From: Tissierella sp. Yu-01
GTDB lineage: Bacteria; Bacillota; Clostridia; Tissierellales; Tissierellaceae
Length of the DNA stretch: 64,000 bases
Reading direction: 5' to 3'
NCBI RefSeq assembly: GCF_029537395.1
Contig: NZ_CP120677.1
Span: 2,814,566 to 2,878,565 of the forward strand
Shown: positions 53,595 to 63,306 of the stretch, one piece after another
How positions within the stretch are numbered: the stretch's first letter is position 1
How the letters are laid out: every line of letters starts with the position of its first letter
Made by a program: the position numbers and the translations under genes
The notes under the pieces: model-generated
Seen by the model: only the letters and a program-made list of their open reading frames with translations
Databases searched by the model: none
What the model was told of the DNA's origin: nothing

Positions 53595-53895
53595 TAAGGA
53601 TTTACTAGGTAAAGGGATAAAAGAAATTATGATAGATGAAACAAAGAACATTACACTTTCACAACAATCAATAGATAAGATAATAAAATCTAGAGAAATA
53701 ACCTGGAAAGATAAATTAAATAAGTTCCTTGATAAAGAGATAGAAATTCCATTAGCTCCTGCTATAGTTGGATTCGCTGCACTTTTTGTCATAAGTATTC
53801 TTCCAATGGACTTATTAAAGAATCAAGAGATTAAGGTAATAAATATTGGCTCATCACAGGTATTTTTAAGGGAAAAAGAGGTGAGTAAAAGATGA
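53587..53895 (+). CDS. Small membrane protein, candidate anti-sigma factor
   Basis: A 102-residue protein with a cytoplasmic N-terminal half and one membrane helix (about 57-77). It has no zinc-binding HxxxCxxC motif. Position and layout suggest an anti-sigma role. GTG start after AGGAGGA within the sigma gene; the stop overlaps the next ATG by four bases. Confidence 0.6.
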   Translation: MDNKDLLGKGIKEIMIDETKNITLSQQSIDKIIKSREITWKDKLNKFLDKEIEIPLAPAIVGFAALFVISILPMDLLKNQEIKVINIGSSQVFLREKEVSKR

Positions 53896-56060
53896 AAATT
53901 AAAATTAAGATTAGAACCATTATAAAGATTACAGTTTTGGCTTTGCTTATTTTTATACTTGTAATTCCCTTTGGAACTCTTAAGATTGCTAATTACCTGA
54001 ATAGCAAGAATTCAGATAAGGCAAAGGTATTTTATGAAAGCTATCTAGCAAAAATGGTAAAATTGCAAAATGATGAAGCTTTATATTATTATGCAGATAA
54101 TCTAATGGGGCATCCATATAGGTACACCATTATGATGCAGAGTTCTGGTGGAATGGGAGACAAAACTACCCTAGAGGATATAGATAAGGCCAAGACAGCT
54201 CTTGAAGAAATCATAAAGATGGGTGAGGGAGACTATTTTGATTTAGCTTATATTAGTCTAATGGATATTAGCATATTAACTCAAAACCCTAAGGAATTAG
54301 CTGATTGGATAGACTGGGGCAAGGATTCAGAGGATAGCAATATTAAGTATATAAGCAATTTATACAACGCATATTATAACTTTGTAAATAGGGATTATAT
54401 GAAGGCAGATGAGATCCTTAACCTATATGAAGAAAATAAAATATCTGACTATAGATATTATTTGTTAAGAGGATATATAGCTTTATTTGAGGGAGATTTT
54501 AATAAGGCGAAGAATTATTTTGAAGAAGGTAATCATATGGGCGAAATTAAATATGGTGATACTGTATTTGGGTCAGGATCTCAGCAGAATAGATTATTCT
54601 GGACAGAAGAGTACATGAAGGAGCATATGGGAGATTACAAAGTTAGAGGGAGGGTAACCTTTAATGGAGAACCTATGTCATTTGTGGAGATTTACATTAA
54701 GGAGAACTATGGTGGTTATTCAACTAGGGGTGAGGAATTTGTTGGAATCACTGATATAAACGGAGAATTTGAGACTATAGGTTTTAGGGAAGGCATATAT
54801 GATATAGGTATAGGTTTAAGTGACTCAATACTTTATGACAAGGTATTCTTGTCTAACAGTAACCAATATATTGAAATAAATAAGGATATGAATTATGATT
54901 TTGCCTTTACATCTCCTATAAAGGTCATAAGCCCAGGACCTGGTACAGTTTTAGAAGGAAATGAATTAAAAGTAGCATGGGACGAGGTAGAAGGTGTAGA
55001 GTACTATGATATTCAAACTATAGAATTTGAAAACAATAATAAGAATTCTGGAGGCTCAACTAGATATTCAATTATAGCCAATTCCACCTATGGGAAGCTA
55101 AAAGATAATGAGATAGTATTGAATTTAAATGAATTAAGAAAAGTAACTGGTGGATTTATGTGGTCTGGTGAAGAAATGATAGTTCATCCTAGTGCAATAC
55201 TAGGAAGTTTTATTAAGGGCTATGAGTATCCAATAGTCATAAATGCATATGATAAGAATAAAAACTTAATAGGTAGCAGTCTTCCAATCAACAGCTATTA
55301 TGATAATATGCCAAGTATAAAGGTATCAGGAGAATTAAGTGAGGGTGAGAAACTTATTTTCAATAGAAAGTATGAAGAGGCTATAGATTATTATAATGAA
55401 GTGTTGGATAAAGACCCAAATAATGAGGAAGCCTTAATCTATTTAACTAAGATATACTATGTCAGCTATAAAAAGGACATGGGAAACTACGATAAGGCTT
55501 TAGAATATGCTATGAGATATAACGAAATAAAGGATGATAGTTCACTGATATATGATGTTATACATTTTATGGACCATGATGCCCATAGAAGACATAAAGA
55601 ATTAATAATAAGCACTTTTAATAATGTTGATGAAGAAAACCGTGACGAAAATTATTATTATAATATGGGAGAATTTTATCTGAGCATAAGGGATTATGAA
55701 AAGGCTAGGGAAGCCTTAGAAAGGACTACTTTTTCATATACAGATTTATTTTTTATAGATTTATATTTAGGGAATTTGGATTCAGCTTTAGCAAGACTAG
55801 ACGAAGATATTTTCATTTATAGGATGGATAAAATAATACTAAGGGAGTCAATTAAAGGATTAATAAAAGATGGTGACTTAAATGAAGATTATATTTATCT
55901 TAAGGATATTCTAGGAACAATTTTAAGTGAAGATATAAGTAATGAAGAAGGATTAAGTATTTATAGTAAAGCCATCGAAAATATTAAAAATCATAATATT
56001 AGAGATTTATTAAATGAAATAAAATTGTATAAGAATTGGGATATGGAAGACCAGTTGTAG
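53892..56060 (+). CDS. Membrane-anchored TPR-rich protein with carboxypeptidase-regulatory-like domain
   Basis: A 722-residue protein: one N-terminal membrane helix (about 10-32), TPR-like helical pairs (about 35-225), then a beta segment YKVRGRVTFNGEPMSFVEIYIKENYGG (about 250-310) that looks like a carboxypeptidase-regulatory fold, an Ig-like stretch, and a second TPR block (EEAIDYYNEVLDKDPNNEEALIYLTKIYY and following). It is coupled to the ECF sigma and candidate anti-sigma genes. Likely a surface stress sensor or effector; no enzymatic motif is seen. Confidence 0.65.
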   Translation: MKIKIKIRTIIKITVLALLIFILVIPFGTLKIANYLNSKNSDKAKVFYESYLAKMVKLQNDEALYYYADNLMGHPYRYTIMMQSSGGMGDKTTLEDIDKAKTALEEIIKMGEGDYFDLAYISLMDISILTQNPKELADWIDWGKDSEDSNIKYISNLYNAYYNFVNRDYMKADEILNLYEENKISDYRYYLLRGYIALFEGDFNKAKNYFEEGNHMGEIKYGDTVFGSGSQQNRLFWTEEYMKEHMGDYKVRGRVTFNGEPMSFVEIYIKENYGGYSTRGEEFVGITDINGEFETIGFREGIYDIGIGLSDSILYDKVFLSNSNQYIEINKDMNYDFAFTSPIKVISPGPGTVLEGNELKVAWDEVEGVEYYDIQTIEFENNNKNSGGSTRYSIIANSTYGKLKDNEIVLNLNELRKVTGGFMWSGEEMIVHPSAILGSFIKGYEYPIVINAYDKNKNLIGSSLPINSYYDNMPSIKVSGELSEGEKLIFNRKYEEAIDYYNEVLDKDPNNEEALIYLTKIYYVSYKKDMGNYDKALEYAMRYNEIKDDSSLIYDVIHFMDHDAHRRHKELIISTFNNVDEENRDENYYYNMGEFYLSIRDYEKAREALERTTFSYTDLFFIDLYLGNLDSALARLDEDIFIYRMDKIILRESIKGLIKDGDLNEDYIYLKDILGTILSEDISNEEGLSIYSKAIENIKNHNIRDLLNEIKLYKNWDMEDQL

Positions 56061-56064
56061 TTAT

Positions 56065-56100
56065 AAGCCATTGACAAGGTTATTTGTCAGTGGCTTTTTT
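56065..56100 (+). terminator. Terminator of the ECF/TPR operon
   Basis: AAGCCATTGACA pairs with TGTCAGTGGCTT (one wobble), then six T. Confidence 0.9.
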
Positions 56101-56279
56101 GTTGTGGAATATTTCTGATGATCCTAGGTTTAAATATTTGATTTCACGAATATAAAATTATTTACGGTATTTTGGAAACAAGGAAGGATTTAATAAAATT
56201 ATGTCGAATAGTAGAACTAAGTGCTAATCGTATTTAAGCTTAGCTTATATTATTTCTAAAAGTATTATGAAGGAGACCA

Positions 56280-57398
56280 ATGTTAATGGATAATGTAAAT
56301 GACTATATACGAAGGTATGTACCTAGAGAAAAAATGCGACAAGCATATGATAATTGTATGTATACATTGGGGCTGAGGAGTTTAGATGATGGTCTAGAAG
56401 ATGAACTTAGTAACCAGCAAGATGCCTTCAGTGTATGCAGAGAAATCGTTGGATATTACTATTGTAAGTTAAATCAGACAGGCTATTTTATAGATGAAAA
56501 TAATAATGAGAGTGATAGAATAGACTATAGGTTCTATATAATAGATGAAATAATAGAAAGTTGGATCCCCATATTTGATGAGATGGCGAACAATAGAACT
56601 CAAGAGTTTGGAGATATATATGATACTGTAGCTTCAGATTATATTAGTTTAATTCGCTGGCCCTTAAGTCGACTTAATAATATTAGAAATACTAGTAATT
56701 ATGAATATTTCCATAAGAAGATCATGTATTGTAATCTTTTATTTAGGCGTACAAGTGAATACCTATCATATGCTATTGATAAAAAAAGTAATATTTGGAG
56801 TCTTATTAATATACTAATTGAAAAAATGGAGCATTGTAAATTAACTGAACCAAATTTAGAGAAACTTATAAGTGAATATTCCGAAAAAAGATGTGTTGCT
56901 GTTGCAAAGGTTGTCAATAAGTATCATACTGTGGATTGGAAAATTTCTTTTAGTGGATTTTGGGATAATGAGAGCATTTGTAAGAGATTTGGCATCACTG
57001 GTTTGGAATCTCAATTTAATAAGGTGTATACAAATGTTATAAAAAGAATTCAATTTAAAAATATAGATGTTAAAGAAATGATATGGTGTAAATTGAATTA
57101 TAATGTTAAAAGTTACGAAATTAGGCCAACTACGTCACCTCCATCTGAACTATCAGATTTCAAAAAAGACATAAATAGGTTGAAGTGCTATAAAAAACAC
57201 TTCTCATGTTGTGAACGAAAAATTTTAGCCAATATAAAAGGTACAAGTAAAATCAGCAAAATAAGAATTTATGTTACATATGAACCTTGTAATGACTGTA
57301 AAAAGGCGATTTCCAGCTACAGTGCTGGACTAATATCTGTTGTATTCAAAAACAAATATATTAGTAAGGGACATGTATGTAAAGACTTTATATATTGA
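56280..57398 (+). CDS. Unrecognised protein with C-terminal deaminase-like zinc motif
   Basis: A 372-residue soluble protein. The first 280 residues are mostly helical and match no family I know. The last 70 contain C310-C-E312-R-K and P336-C-N-D-C340, the [H/C]xE ... PCxxC arrangement of the cytidine-deaminase fold; a late HVC (365-367) may help. In toxin-type deaminases such as the YwqJ and OTT_1508-like groups the spacing is similar. No secretion domain, immunity gene or nucleotide-salvage neighbour is seen. AGGAG lies four bases before the ATG; ATG 56286 is an alternative. Confidence 0.55.
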   Translation: MLMDNVNDYIRRYVPREKMRQAYDNCMYTLGLRSLDDGLEDELSNQQDAFSVCREIVGYYYCKLNQTGYFIDENNNESDRIDYRFYIIDEIIESWIPIFDEMANNRTQEFGDIYDTVASDYISLIRWPLSRLNNIRNTSNYEYFHKKIMYCNLLFRRTSEYLSYAIDKKSNIWSLINILIEKMEHCKLTEPNLEKLISEYSEKRCVAVAKVVNKYHTVDWKISFSGFWDNESICKRFGITGLESQFNKVYTNVIKRIQFKNIDVKEMIWCKLNYNVKSYEIRPTTSPPSELSDFKKDINRLKCYKKHFSCCERKILANIKGTSKISKIRIYVTYEPCNDCKKAISSYSAGLISVVFKNKYISKGHVCKDFIY

Positions 57399-57612
57399 AA
57401 AGTATTTTATAGATATGATTTTTGGTTAAATTATTATCACATATTTTGAAAAATTAAATTCCAATTCTTTATGTATATAAGGGAGAGTCTCACTCTAGAA
57501 ATTACTTTCTATTTTGAGATAGCTCCTTCTATTTTCTCACCTATAATTTTAAATGGAAATCTTACCACTAATACTATATAATTATAAGGAGAATAGTTAG
57601 GATGGTGGAATA
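57399..57612. other. Intergenic region before pcrA
   Basis: About 210 AT-rich bases. Apart from AAGGAGA before pcrA I see no clear promoter, hairpin or coding frame. No immunity-like small gene follows the deaminase-like gene here. Confidence 0.5.
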
Positions 57613-60600
57613 ATGGATTTTTTAGCAGGACTTAACGATAGACAGAAAGAAGCGGTTCTTCATACAGAAGGACCTTTACTTATTATGGCAGGTGCTGGCT
57701 CAGGTAAGACAAGGGTAGTCACTCATAAGATTGCTTATCTTATAGAAGAAAAAAATATTTACCCAGGAAATATTTTAGCTATAACCTTTACCAATAAAGC
57801 AGCAGCAGAAATGAAGACAAGATTATATGATCTTTTAAATATGGACGTAGATCGTATGTGGATGGGAACATTCCACTCTATTTGTGTTAGAATGCTTAGA
57901 CGTGATATAGATAAGATTGGTTATGATAGAAGCTTTACTATATATGATAGAGATGATCAAATTACATTGATTAAAGAATGTATGAAGGAAGTAAATGTAG
58001 ATAAGGACATGTATAAGGAGTCCTCACTTTTAGCAAGAATTAGTTCATTGAAAGATCAGCAGATGGATCCAGATACATTTATAAATATGAATTACAATGA
58101 CTTTAGAGAGAGAAATATTGGAGAGATTTATGCCTTATATCAAAAGAAATTGAAGGCATATAATGCATTGGATTTTGATGATTTATTGATTAAGGCAGTT
58201 GAGCTATTAGCACAAAATAAGGATATATTGGATTATTATCAAAAAAAATTCCAATATATATTCGTAGATGAGTATCAAGATACAAACAAAATTCAATATA
58301 AGTTAGTTAGACTATTATCAGCATGGCATAAGAATATATGTGTTGTAGGGGATTCTGACCAGTGTGTTGTAGAAGGTATGAAAGTAAATACTCCAAACGG
58401 AGAAGTCAATATAGAGGATTTAAAGGTAAATGACCAAGTATATTCAGCAGCTGGTCAAGGTGAAGTAACAACTGGAATTATTGACTTTGTTAAAAAGTCA
58501 CCTTATAAAGGTCCTATTATTAGCATCAAAACTGAAACGGGAAAGACTTTAAAGCTAACACCTAATCATATTTTATTCTCTAAGCTAAATCCTGAGCAAG
58601 GAGTACATTATGTTTATCTGATGTACAAAAAACAACTAGGATATAGGATAGGACAAACACAAGGAGTTAGAGCATATGAAAAGGGAAAGGTATTAAATGG
58701 CTTAGAAGTAAGAATGAATCAGGAACATGGTGATAAAGCATGGATTTTAAAAGTATGTACTAGTAAAGAAGAAGCAAGTTACTATGAAATGCTCTATTCA
58801 TTAAAGTATAGTATTCCTACATTGGTTTTTCATCCAAAGGGTAGAAATATGACTTTTAATCAAGAGTATATTAATAGATTTTTTAGCGAGATAGACACAA
58901 GAAAAAATGTAGTTAATTTAATGGATGATTTGATGGTGTTTGAAGAATATCCAGTAGTCCGTCAAGGAGCGGTGATAAGAAAAGACACTTTTAGAAGAAT
59001 TGTAAACTTAACATTTTTTGGTGGAAGAATAGTCGGAAATAATGCTGGATGGTATAGTCATAGAATTAACTTAAATACTTCAGGTGAAGAATTAAGAGAA
59101 AAAGCAAATTCTTTTAACTTCAACACAAGAAAAGGTAAAAACAATACTTGGAGAATTGAAACTGAAAGAACTAATTATGATGAAGCTGAAAGATTTTCTA
59201 ACGAAATTATAGCTTTAGAAGATAATCTTGAAATTAATAAGAGAGCTAGATTATTAAAGGACACTGTGTTTAATTTCACTCCAGCTTCGCATGTTAAGTC
59301 AACTATGAGTATTGCAATATTTAACAATGGTGAAATTATTGAAGATGTTGTTAAGCAGGTTGATATAGAAGATTATGATGGATTTGTTTATGATATTTCA
59401 GTACCAAATTTAAGACAGTATGTCTGCGAGGGTATTGTTGTTCATAACTCGATTTATTCATGGAGAGGGGCAGATATCTCAAATATTCTTGACTTTGAGG
59501 AAGATTTCCCTGGAGCAAAAGTTATATTATTAGAACAAAACTATAGATCTACTCAAAGTATATTAAATGTAGCTAACAAAGTAATAAAGAAAAATAATTC
59601 CCGAAAGGATAAAAATCTTTGGACTGATAATTCTGAGGGAGACGTTGTAATCTATGAACAATGTGATTACTCTGAAGAAGAGGCATTCTTTGTAGCTAAA
59701 AAAATACATGAATTTATATATAAGGGATATAAACCATCAGATATAGCGATTCTTTATAGGACAAACGTTCAATCGAGAACCTTTGAAGAAATCTTTATGA
59801 CTGAGAATCTTCCATATAAAATAGTTGGAGGATTGAAATTCTACGATAGAAAGGAAGTTAAGGATTTAATTGCTTATCTTAAGTTTGTTCAAAATCCTAA
59901 TGACAATATATCCTTAAAAAGAATTATCAATACTCCAAGACGTGGTATAGGTAATACTACTTTGGATAAGATTGAGCAATATGCTGCACTGACTGGAGAC
60001 TCGATGTATGGGGTACTATTATCCATAGAGCATGTTCCAGGTTTAACTGGTAGGGCAATTAATAGTATCAAGCCATTTGTAGAATTGATGAATAGATTTA
60101 TGGCAATGAAGGAAATAATGGGAATTAAGGAGTTTATTGAAGAGATTATAAATTCTTCAGGATATGTAGCAGAATTAGAAAAGGAAAATACTATAGAGTC
60201 AAAAACAAGAATTGAGAATATTAAGGACTTCTTATCAGTTGCATTAACCTTTGAAGAAAAAAATGAAGATGCTAATATGGAGGATTTTCTAGCTTCTATA
60301 TCATTACTTTCAGATGTAGATAAGACAGTAGATACGGATAATCTTATAACAATGATGACAGTACACAGTGCAAAGGGATTAGAATTTCCTATAGTATTTT
60401 TAGTTGGTATGGAAGAAGGATTATTCCCTATTTCTAGAGCATTAGATAATGATGATGATCTAGAGGAAGAGAGACGTCTATGTTATGTAGCAGTTACAAG
60501 AGCTGAAAAACACCTTTTTATTACCAATGCTAAGAAGAGAACAATATATGGTAGTACGAATTATACAATGCCATCAAGATTCTTAGATGAGATGGGTGAT

Positions 60601-60906
60601 TCTATAGAGCAAACTATTAAAAAGGCAATGGAAGTATCAAAGTTAGCTTATAGTAGACAAGAGGAGAAACTAATTAATGTTGTAGACTATGATGAATCAA
60701 GGTTTACTACACCAAAACCTACAGTAAAAAACAAGGCAGAAATGGGAATTGAAGTAGGTACAAAGGTTAAGCATAAAAAATGGGGTATTGGTACAGTAGT
60801 TATGATTAAGACAAGAGACGATGGAGATAAAGAGCTGACTATAGCTTTTGACGAGGAAGGTTTAAAGAAGTTGCTTCAATCCATAGCTCCAATAAAGGTT
60901 GTATAA
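57613..60906 (+). CDS. pcrA: UvrD/PcrA superfamily 1A DNA helicase containing an intein
   Basis: A 1097-residue reading frame; without the 362-residue intein the helicase is 735 residues, normal for PcrA. Walker A is AGAGSGKT (about 27-34), then AITFTNKAAAEMK, the Walker B region FVDEYQDTN, motif III split by the intein (GDSDQ / SIYSWRGAD), QNYRSTQ, VHSAKGLEFP and YVAVTRAEKHLF. The C-terminus has the PcrA-type Tudor-like tail (GTKVKHKKWGIGTVV). It unwinds DNA in repair and replication. It lies 14 bases before ligA, a common clostridial order. Confidence 0.95.
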   Translation: MDFLAGLNDRQKEAVLHTEGPLLIMAGAGSGKTRVVTHKIAYLIEEKNIYPGNILAITFTNKAAAEMKTRLYDLLNMDVDRMWMGTFHSICVRMLRRDIDKIGYDRSFTIYDRDDQITLIKECMKEVNVDKDMYKESSLLARISSLKDQQMDPDTFINMNYNDFRERNIGEIYALYQKKLKAYNALDFDDLLIKAVELLAQNKDILDYYQKKFQYIFVDEYQDTNKIQYKLVRLLSAWHKNICVVGDSDQCVVEGMKVNTPNGEVNIEDLKVNDQVYSAAGQGEVTTGIIDFVKKSPYKGPIISIKTETGKTLKLTPNHILFSKLNPEQGVHYVYLMYKKQLGYRIGQTQGVRAYEKGKVLNGLEVRMNQEHGDKAWILKVCTSKEEASYYEMLYSLKYSIPTLVFHPKGRNMTFNQEYINRFFSEIDTRKNVVNLMDDLMVFEEYPVVRQGAVIRKDTFRRIVNLTFFGGRIVGNNAGWYSHRINLNTSGEELREKANSFNFNTRKGKNNTWRIETERTNYDEAERFSNEIIALEDNLEINKRARLLKDTVFNFTPASHVKSTMSIAIFNNGEIIEDVVKQVDIEDYDGFVYDISVPNLRQYVCEGIVVHNSIYSWRGADISNILDFEEDFPGAKVILLEQNYRSTQSILNVANKVIKKNNSRKDKNLWTDNSEGDVVIYEQCDYSEEEAFFVAKKIHEFIYKGYKPSDIAILYRTNVQSRTFEEIFMTENLPYKIVGGLKFYDRKEVKDLIAYLKFVQNPNDNISLKRIINTPRRGIGNTTLDKIEQYAALTGDSMYGVLLSIEHVPGLTGRAINSIKPFVELMNRFMAMKEIMGIKEFIEEIINSSGYVAELEKENTIESKTRIENIKDFLSVALTFEEKNEDANMEDFLASISLLSDVDKTVDTDNLITMMTVHSAKGLEFPIVFLVGMEEGLFPISRALDNDDDLEEERRLCYVAVTRAEKHLFITNAKKRTIYGSTNYTMPSRFLDEMGDSIEQTIKKAMEVSKLAYSRQEEKLINVVDYDESRFTTPKPTVKNKAEMGIEVGTKVKHKKWGIGTVVMIKTRDDGDKELTIAFDEEGLKKLLQSIAPIKVV
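58363..59448 (+). mobile_element. Intein in helicase motif III, with GIY-YIG-like insert
   Basis: The intein covers residues 251-612 of the precursor. Block A is CVVEGMKVNTPNGEVNIEDL with catalytic Cys1; block B has TPNH (66-69 of the intein); block F is YDGFVYDISV; block G ends VVHN, and the +1 residue is Ser. All splicing residues are present, so splicing is expected. The insert at 82-145 reads HYVYLMYKKQLGYRIGQT, a GIY..YIG-like pair, with R103 and E142 where that nuclease fold needs them. I see no LAGLIDADG motif. Confidence 0.88.
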
Positions 60907-60920
60907 GGAGGTTAATTAGT

Positions 60921-62909
60921 TTGAATCGGGAAGAGAGGATCATAGAACTAATTGATATTATTAATGATTTAAATTATAGTTATTATACTCTGGATTCACC
61001 AAAGGTTAGCGACAAAGAGTATGATGAGCTTTATGATGAATTAGCGTACCTTGAAAAGGAAACAGGATATATACTTCCATATTCTCCAACACAAAGAGTT
61101 GGGGGAAATATATTAGAAAAGTTTGAGAAACATGTTCACTTAGGCAGATTATGGAGTTTGGACAAGAGTCAGAGTTTTGATGAGCTTAGAAACTGGGATG
61201 AAAGGGTAAGAAGACAAATTGGTGACTATAATTCAAATTTCACTGAGAAACTACCAGACCCCATATATATACTTGAATATAAATTTGATGGTCTAACAGT
61301 AAATTTGACATACCAAAATGGAGAGTTAGTACAGGGTGCAACAAGAGGTAATGGTACTGTTGGGGAAGGAATATTAGAACAGCTTAAGACCATTAAGTCT
61401 ATACCATTAAAAATAGATTATCATAATACTATTGAAATTCAGGGTGAAGGACTTATGCCTTTATCATCTTTGGAGGAATATAACAAAACAGCTGATGAAC
61501 CTCTTAAGAATGCCAGAAATGCTGCTGCTGGAGCATTGAGAAATCTGGATCCAAAGGTGACAGAAAAAAGAAAGTTAGCAGCTTTCTTCTATAATGTAGG
61601 TTATATAGAGGGTAAAACATTTAATACCCATTTAGAGCAGCTTGAATTTATTAGGGAAAATAGATTGCCTACTTATCCATATGTAAAAAGTTTTGATTCA
61701 ATTGAAGATTTAATTGTAGAAATAGACAATAACCATGATAATAGAGCGAAACTTGATATACTAACAGATGGAATGGTTATTAAAATAAATGATATGCGAA
61801 CTAGAGAAGTCCTAGGTTATACTAATAAGTTCCCAAGATGGGCTGTAGCATATAAATTTGAAGCTGAAGAGATAAGTACAAGACTTATTGGAGTACAGTG
61901 GAATGTGGGACGTACAGCAAAGGTAACTCCAACTGCATTACTTGAGCCTGTAGAAATAGGTGGAGTTACAGTGAAAAGAGCTACTTTAAATAATTATGAC
62001 GATATATTAAGAAAAGGTGTAAAATTAAATTCAAGGGTTCTTATTAGAAGATCCAATGACGTTATACCTGAAATATTAGGTGCACTTGACACTGATGAAG
62101 AGACATACGAAATAGAAAAGCCTAGCCATTGTCCATATTGTAATAGTGAATTAGTTCAAAATGGTGTTCACATATTCTGTCCTAATTCTCTGACATGTAA
62201 GCCTCAACTTGTTGCTAGACTTGTTCATTTTGCTAGCCGTGATGCTATGAATATAGAGGGACTTAGTGAAAAGACAGCTGAAAGATTCATAGAGGATTTG
62301 GATATTAGAGATTTACCAAGCATATATGAAGTTAAGTTTGAAGAGCTAAGAAATCTTGAAGGCTTTAAGGATAAAAAGAGTCAAAACTTAATAGACGCAA
62401 TAGAAAGAAGTAAAGATGTTAGTCTTGCTTCATTTATATATGCATTAGGTATATCAAATGTTGGAATAAAAACTGCAAATGATTTGGCTAATAAATTTAA
62501 AACTTTGGACAATTTAAAGAGGGCCACATATGATGAACTTATAAATGTTGGAGATATTGGTGATATCATTGCTAATAGTATCTTGGAGTTCTTCCAGGAT
62601 GAAAAGATATTAGAGGGAATAGACAAGCTTTTAGAAGAAGGAGTCACACCATATTATGAAGAAGTAAAAACTGAAGTGTCAATCTTTACTGATAAAACAG
62701 TTGTTATAACAGGCACTATTGAAGGATTGTCAAGAAGTGAAATTAAGGATATAGTGGAGAAAAAAGGTGGCAAAGTCTCTGGCTCAGTAAGCAAGAAGAC
62801 AGACTTTGTAATAGTAGGAGCAGACCCAGGAAGTAAGTACACCAAAGCAGCTGAGTTGGGAATTAGAATTATTGAGGAAGAAGAGCTTAAGAATATAGTT
62901 AAAAGTTAA
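60921..62909 (+). CDS. ligA: NAD-dependent DNA ligase
   Basis: A 662-residue ligase that seals nicks in DNA using NAD. The adenylated lysine is K121 in EYKFDG. Zinc ligands are in CPYCNSEL and CPNSLTCK, followed by helix-hairpin-helix repeats and a C-terminal BRCT domain (TVVITGTIEGLSRSEIKDIVEKKGGKV). TTG start after AGGAGGT. Full length. Confidence 0.96.
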   Translation: MNREERIIELIDIINDLNYSYYTLDSPKVSDKEYDELYDELAYLEKETGYILPYSPTQRVGGNILEKFEKHVHLGRLWSLDKSQSFDELRNWDERVRRQIGDYNSNFTEKLPDPIYILEYKFDGLTVNLTYQNGELVQGATRGNGTVGEGILEQLKTIKSIPLKIDYHNTIEIQGEGLMPLSSLEEYNKTADEPLKNARNAAAGALRNLDPKVTEKRKLAAFFYNVGYIEGKTFNTHLEQLEFIRENRLPTYPYVKSFDSIEDLIVEIDNNHDNRAKLDILTDGMVIKINDMRTREVLGYTNKFPRWAVAYKFEAEEISTRLIGVQWNVGRTAKVTPTALLEPVEIGGVTVKRATLNNYDDILRKGVKLNSRVLIRRSNDVIPEILGALDTDEETYEIEKPSHCPYCNSELVQNGVHIFCPNSLTCKPQLVARLVHFASRDAMNIEGLSEKTAERFIEDLDIRDLPSIYEVKFEELRNLEGFKDKKSQNLIDAIERSKDVSLASFIYALGISNVGIKTANDLANKFKTLDNLKRATYDELINVGDIGDIIANSILEFFQDEKILEGIDKLLEEGVTPYYEEVKTEVSIFTDKTVVITGTIEGLSRSEIKDIVEKKGGKVSGSVSKKTDFVIVGADPGSKYTKAAELGIRIIEEEELKNIVKS

Positions 62910-62918
62910 AATCTAAAG

Positions 62919-62979
62919 GCTTATGATAATAGAAATATAGTGAACATTTGCAGGACTTGATTGAATTCTTATCATAAGC
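62919..62979. other. Long-range hairpin between ligA and gatC
   Basis: GCTTATGATAA and TTATCATAAGC are perfect 11-base arms 39 bases apart. There is no T run, so not a clear terminator; the role is unknown. Confidence 0.4.
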
Positions 62980-63008
62980 TAACCATAAATCGAAGGAGGA
63001 AGGATATT

Positions 63009-63293
63009 ATGATTTCTAAGGATGATGTACTTCATATTGCCAATATAGCTAAATTAAAATTTTCAGATGAAGAATTAGATTTAGTTACTAAGAAATTTGG
63101 TGAAGTAATTGAATTTTTTGAAAGAATTAAGGAAGTTGATACAGAAAATATTGAACCAACATATCAAGTTAATGATGATACCTTTATATTAAAGGATCAT
63201 GAAGAAAATCAAACGTTAACCAGTGAAGAAGTTCTTCAAAATACCACAGAGCAAAAATATGGCTATTTCAAAATCATGAGGGTCGTAGAATAG
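63009..63293 (+). CDS. gatC: Aspartyl/glutamyl-tRNA amidotransferase subunit C
   Basis: A 94-residue subunit that stabilises the GatCAB complex, which converts Glu-tRNA-Gln and Asp-tRNA-Asn to the amide forms. Typical features: VLHIANIAKLKFSDEE and NIEPTYQVND. ATG 63009 has AAGGAGGAAGG upstream; the longer frame from 62961 overlaps that site. Confidence 0.93.
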   Translation: MISKDDVLHIANIAKLKFSDEELDLVTKKFGEVIEFFERIKEVDTENIEPTYQVNDDTFILKDHEENQTLTSEEVLQNTTEQKYGYFKIMRVVE

Positions 63294-63306
63294 AAGGGGT
63301 GATAAC

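Noticed and set aside
56280-57398. Polymorphic toxin with immunity partner
   Set aside because: No secretion or pre-toxin domain and no small gene follows; only the deaminase-like motif is kept.
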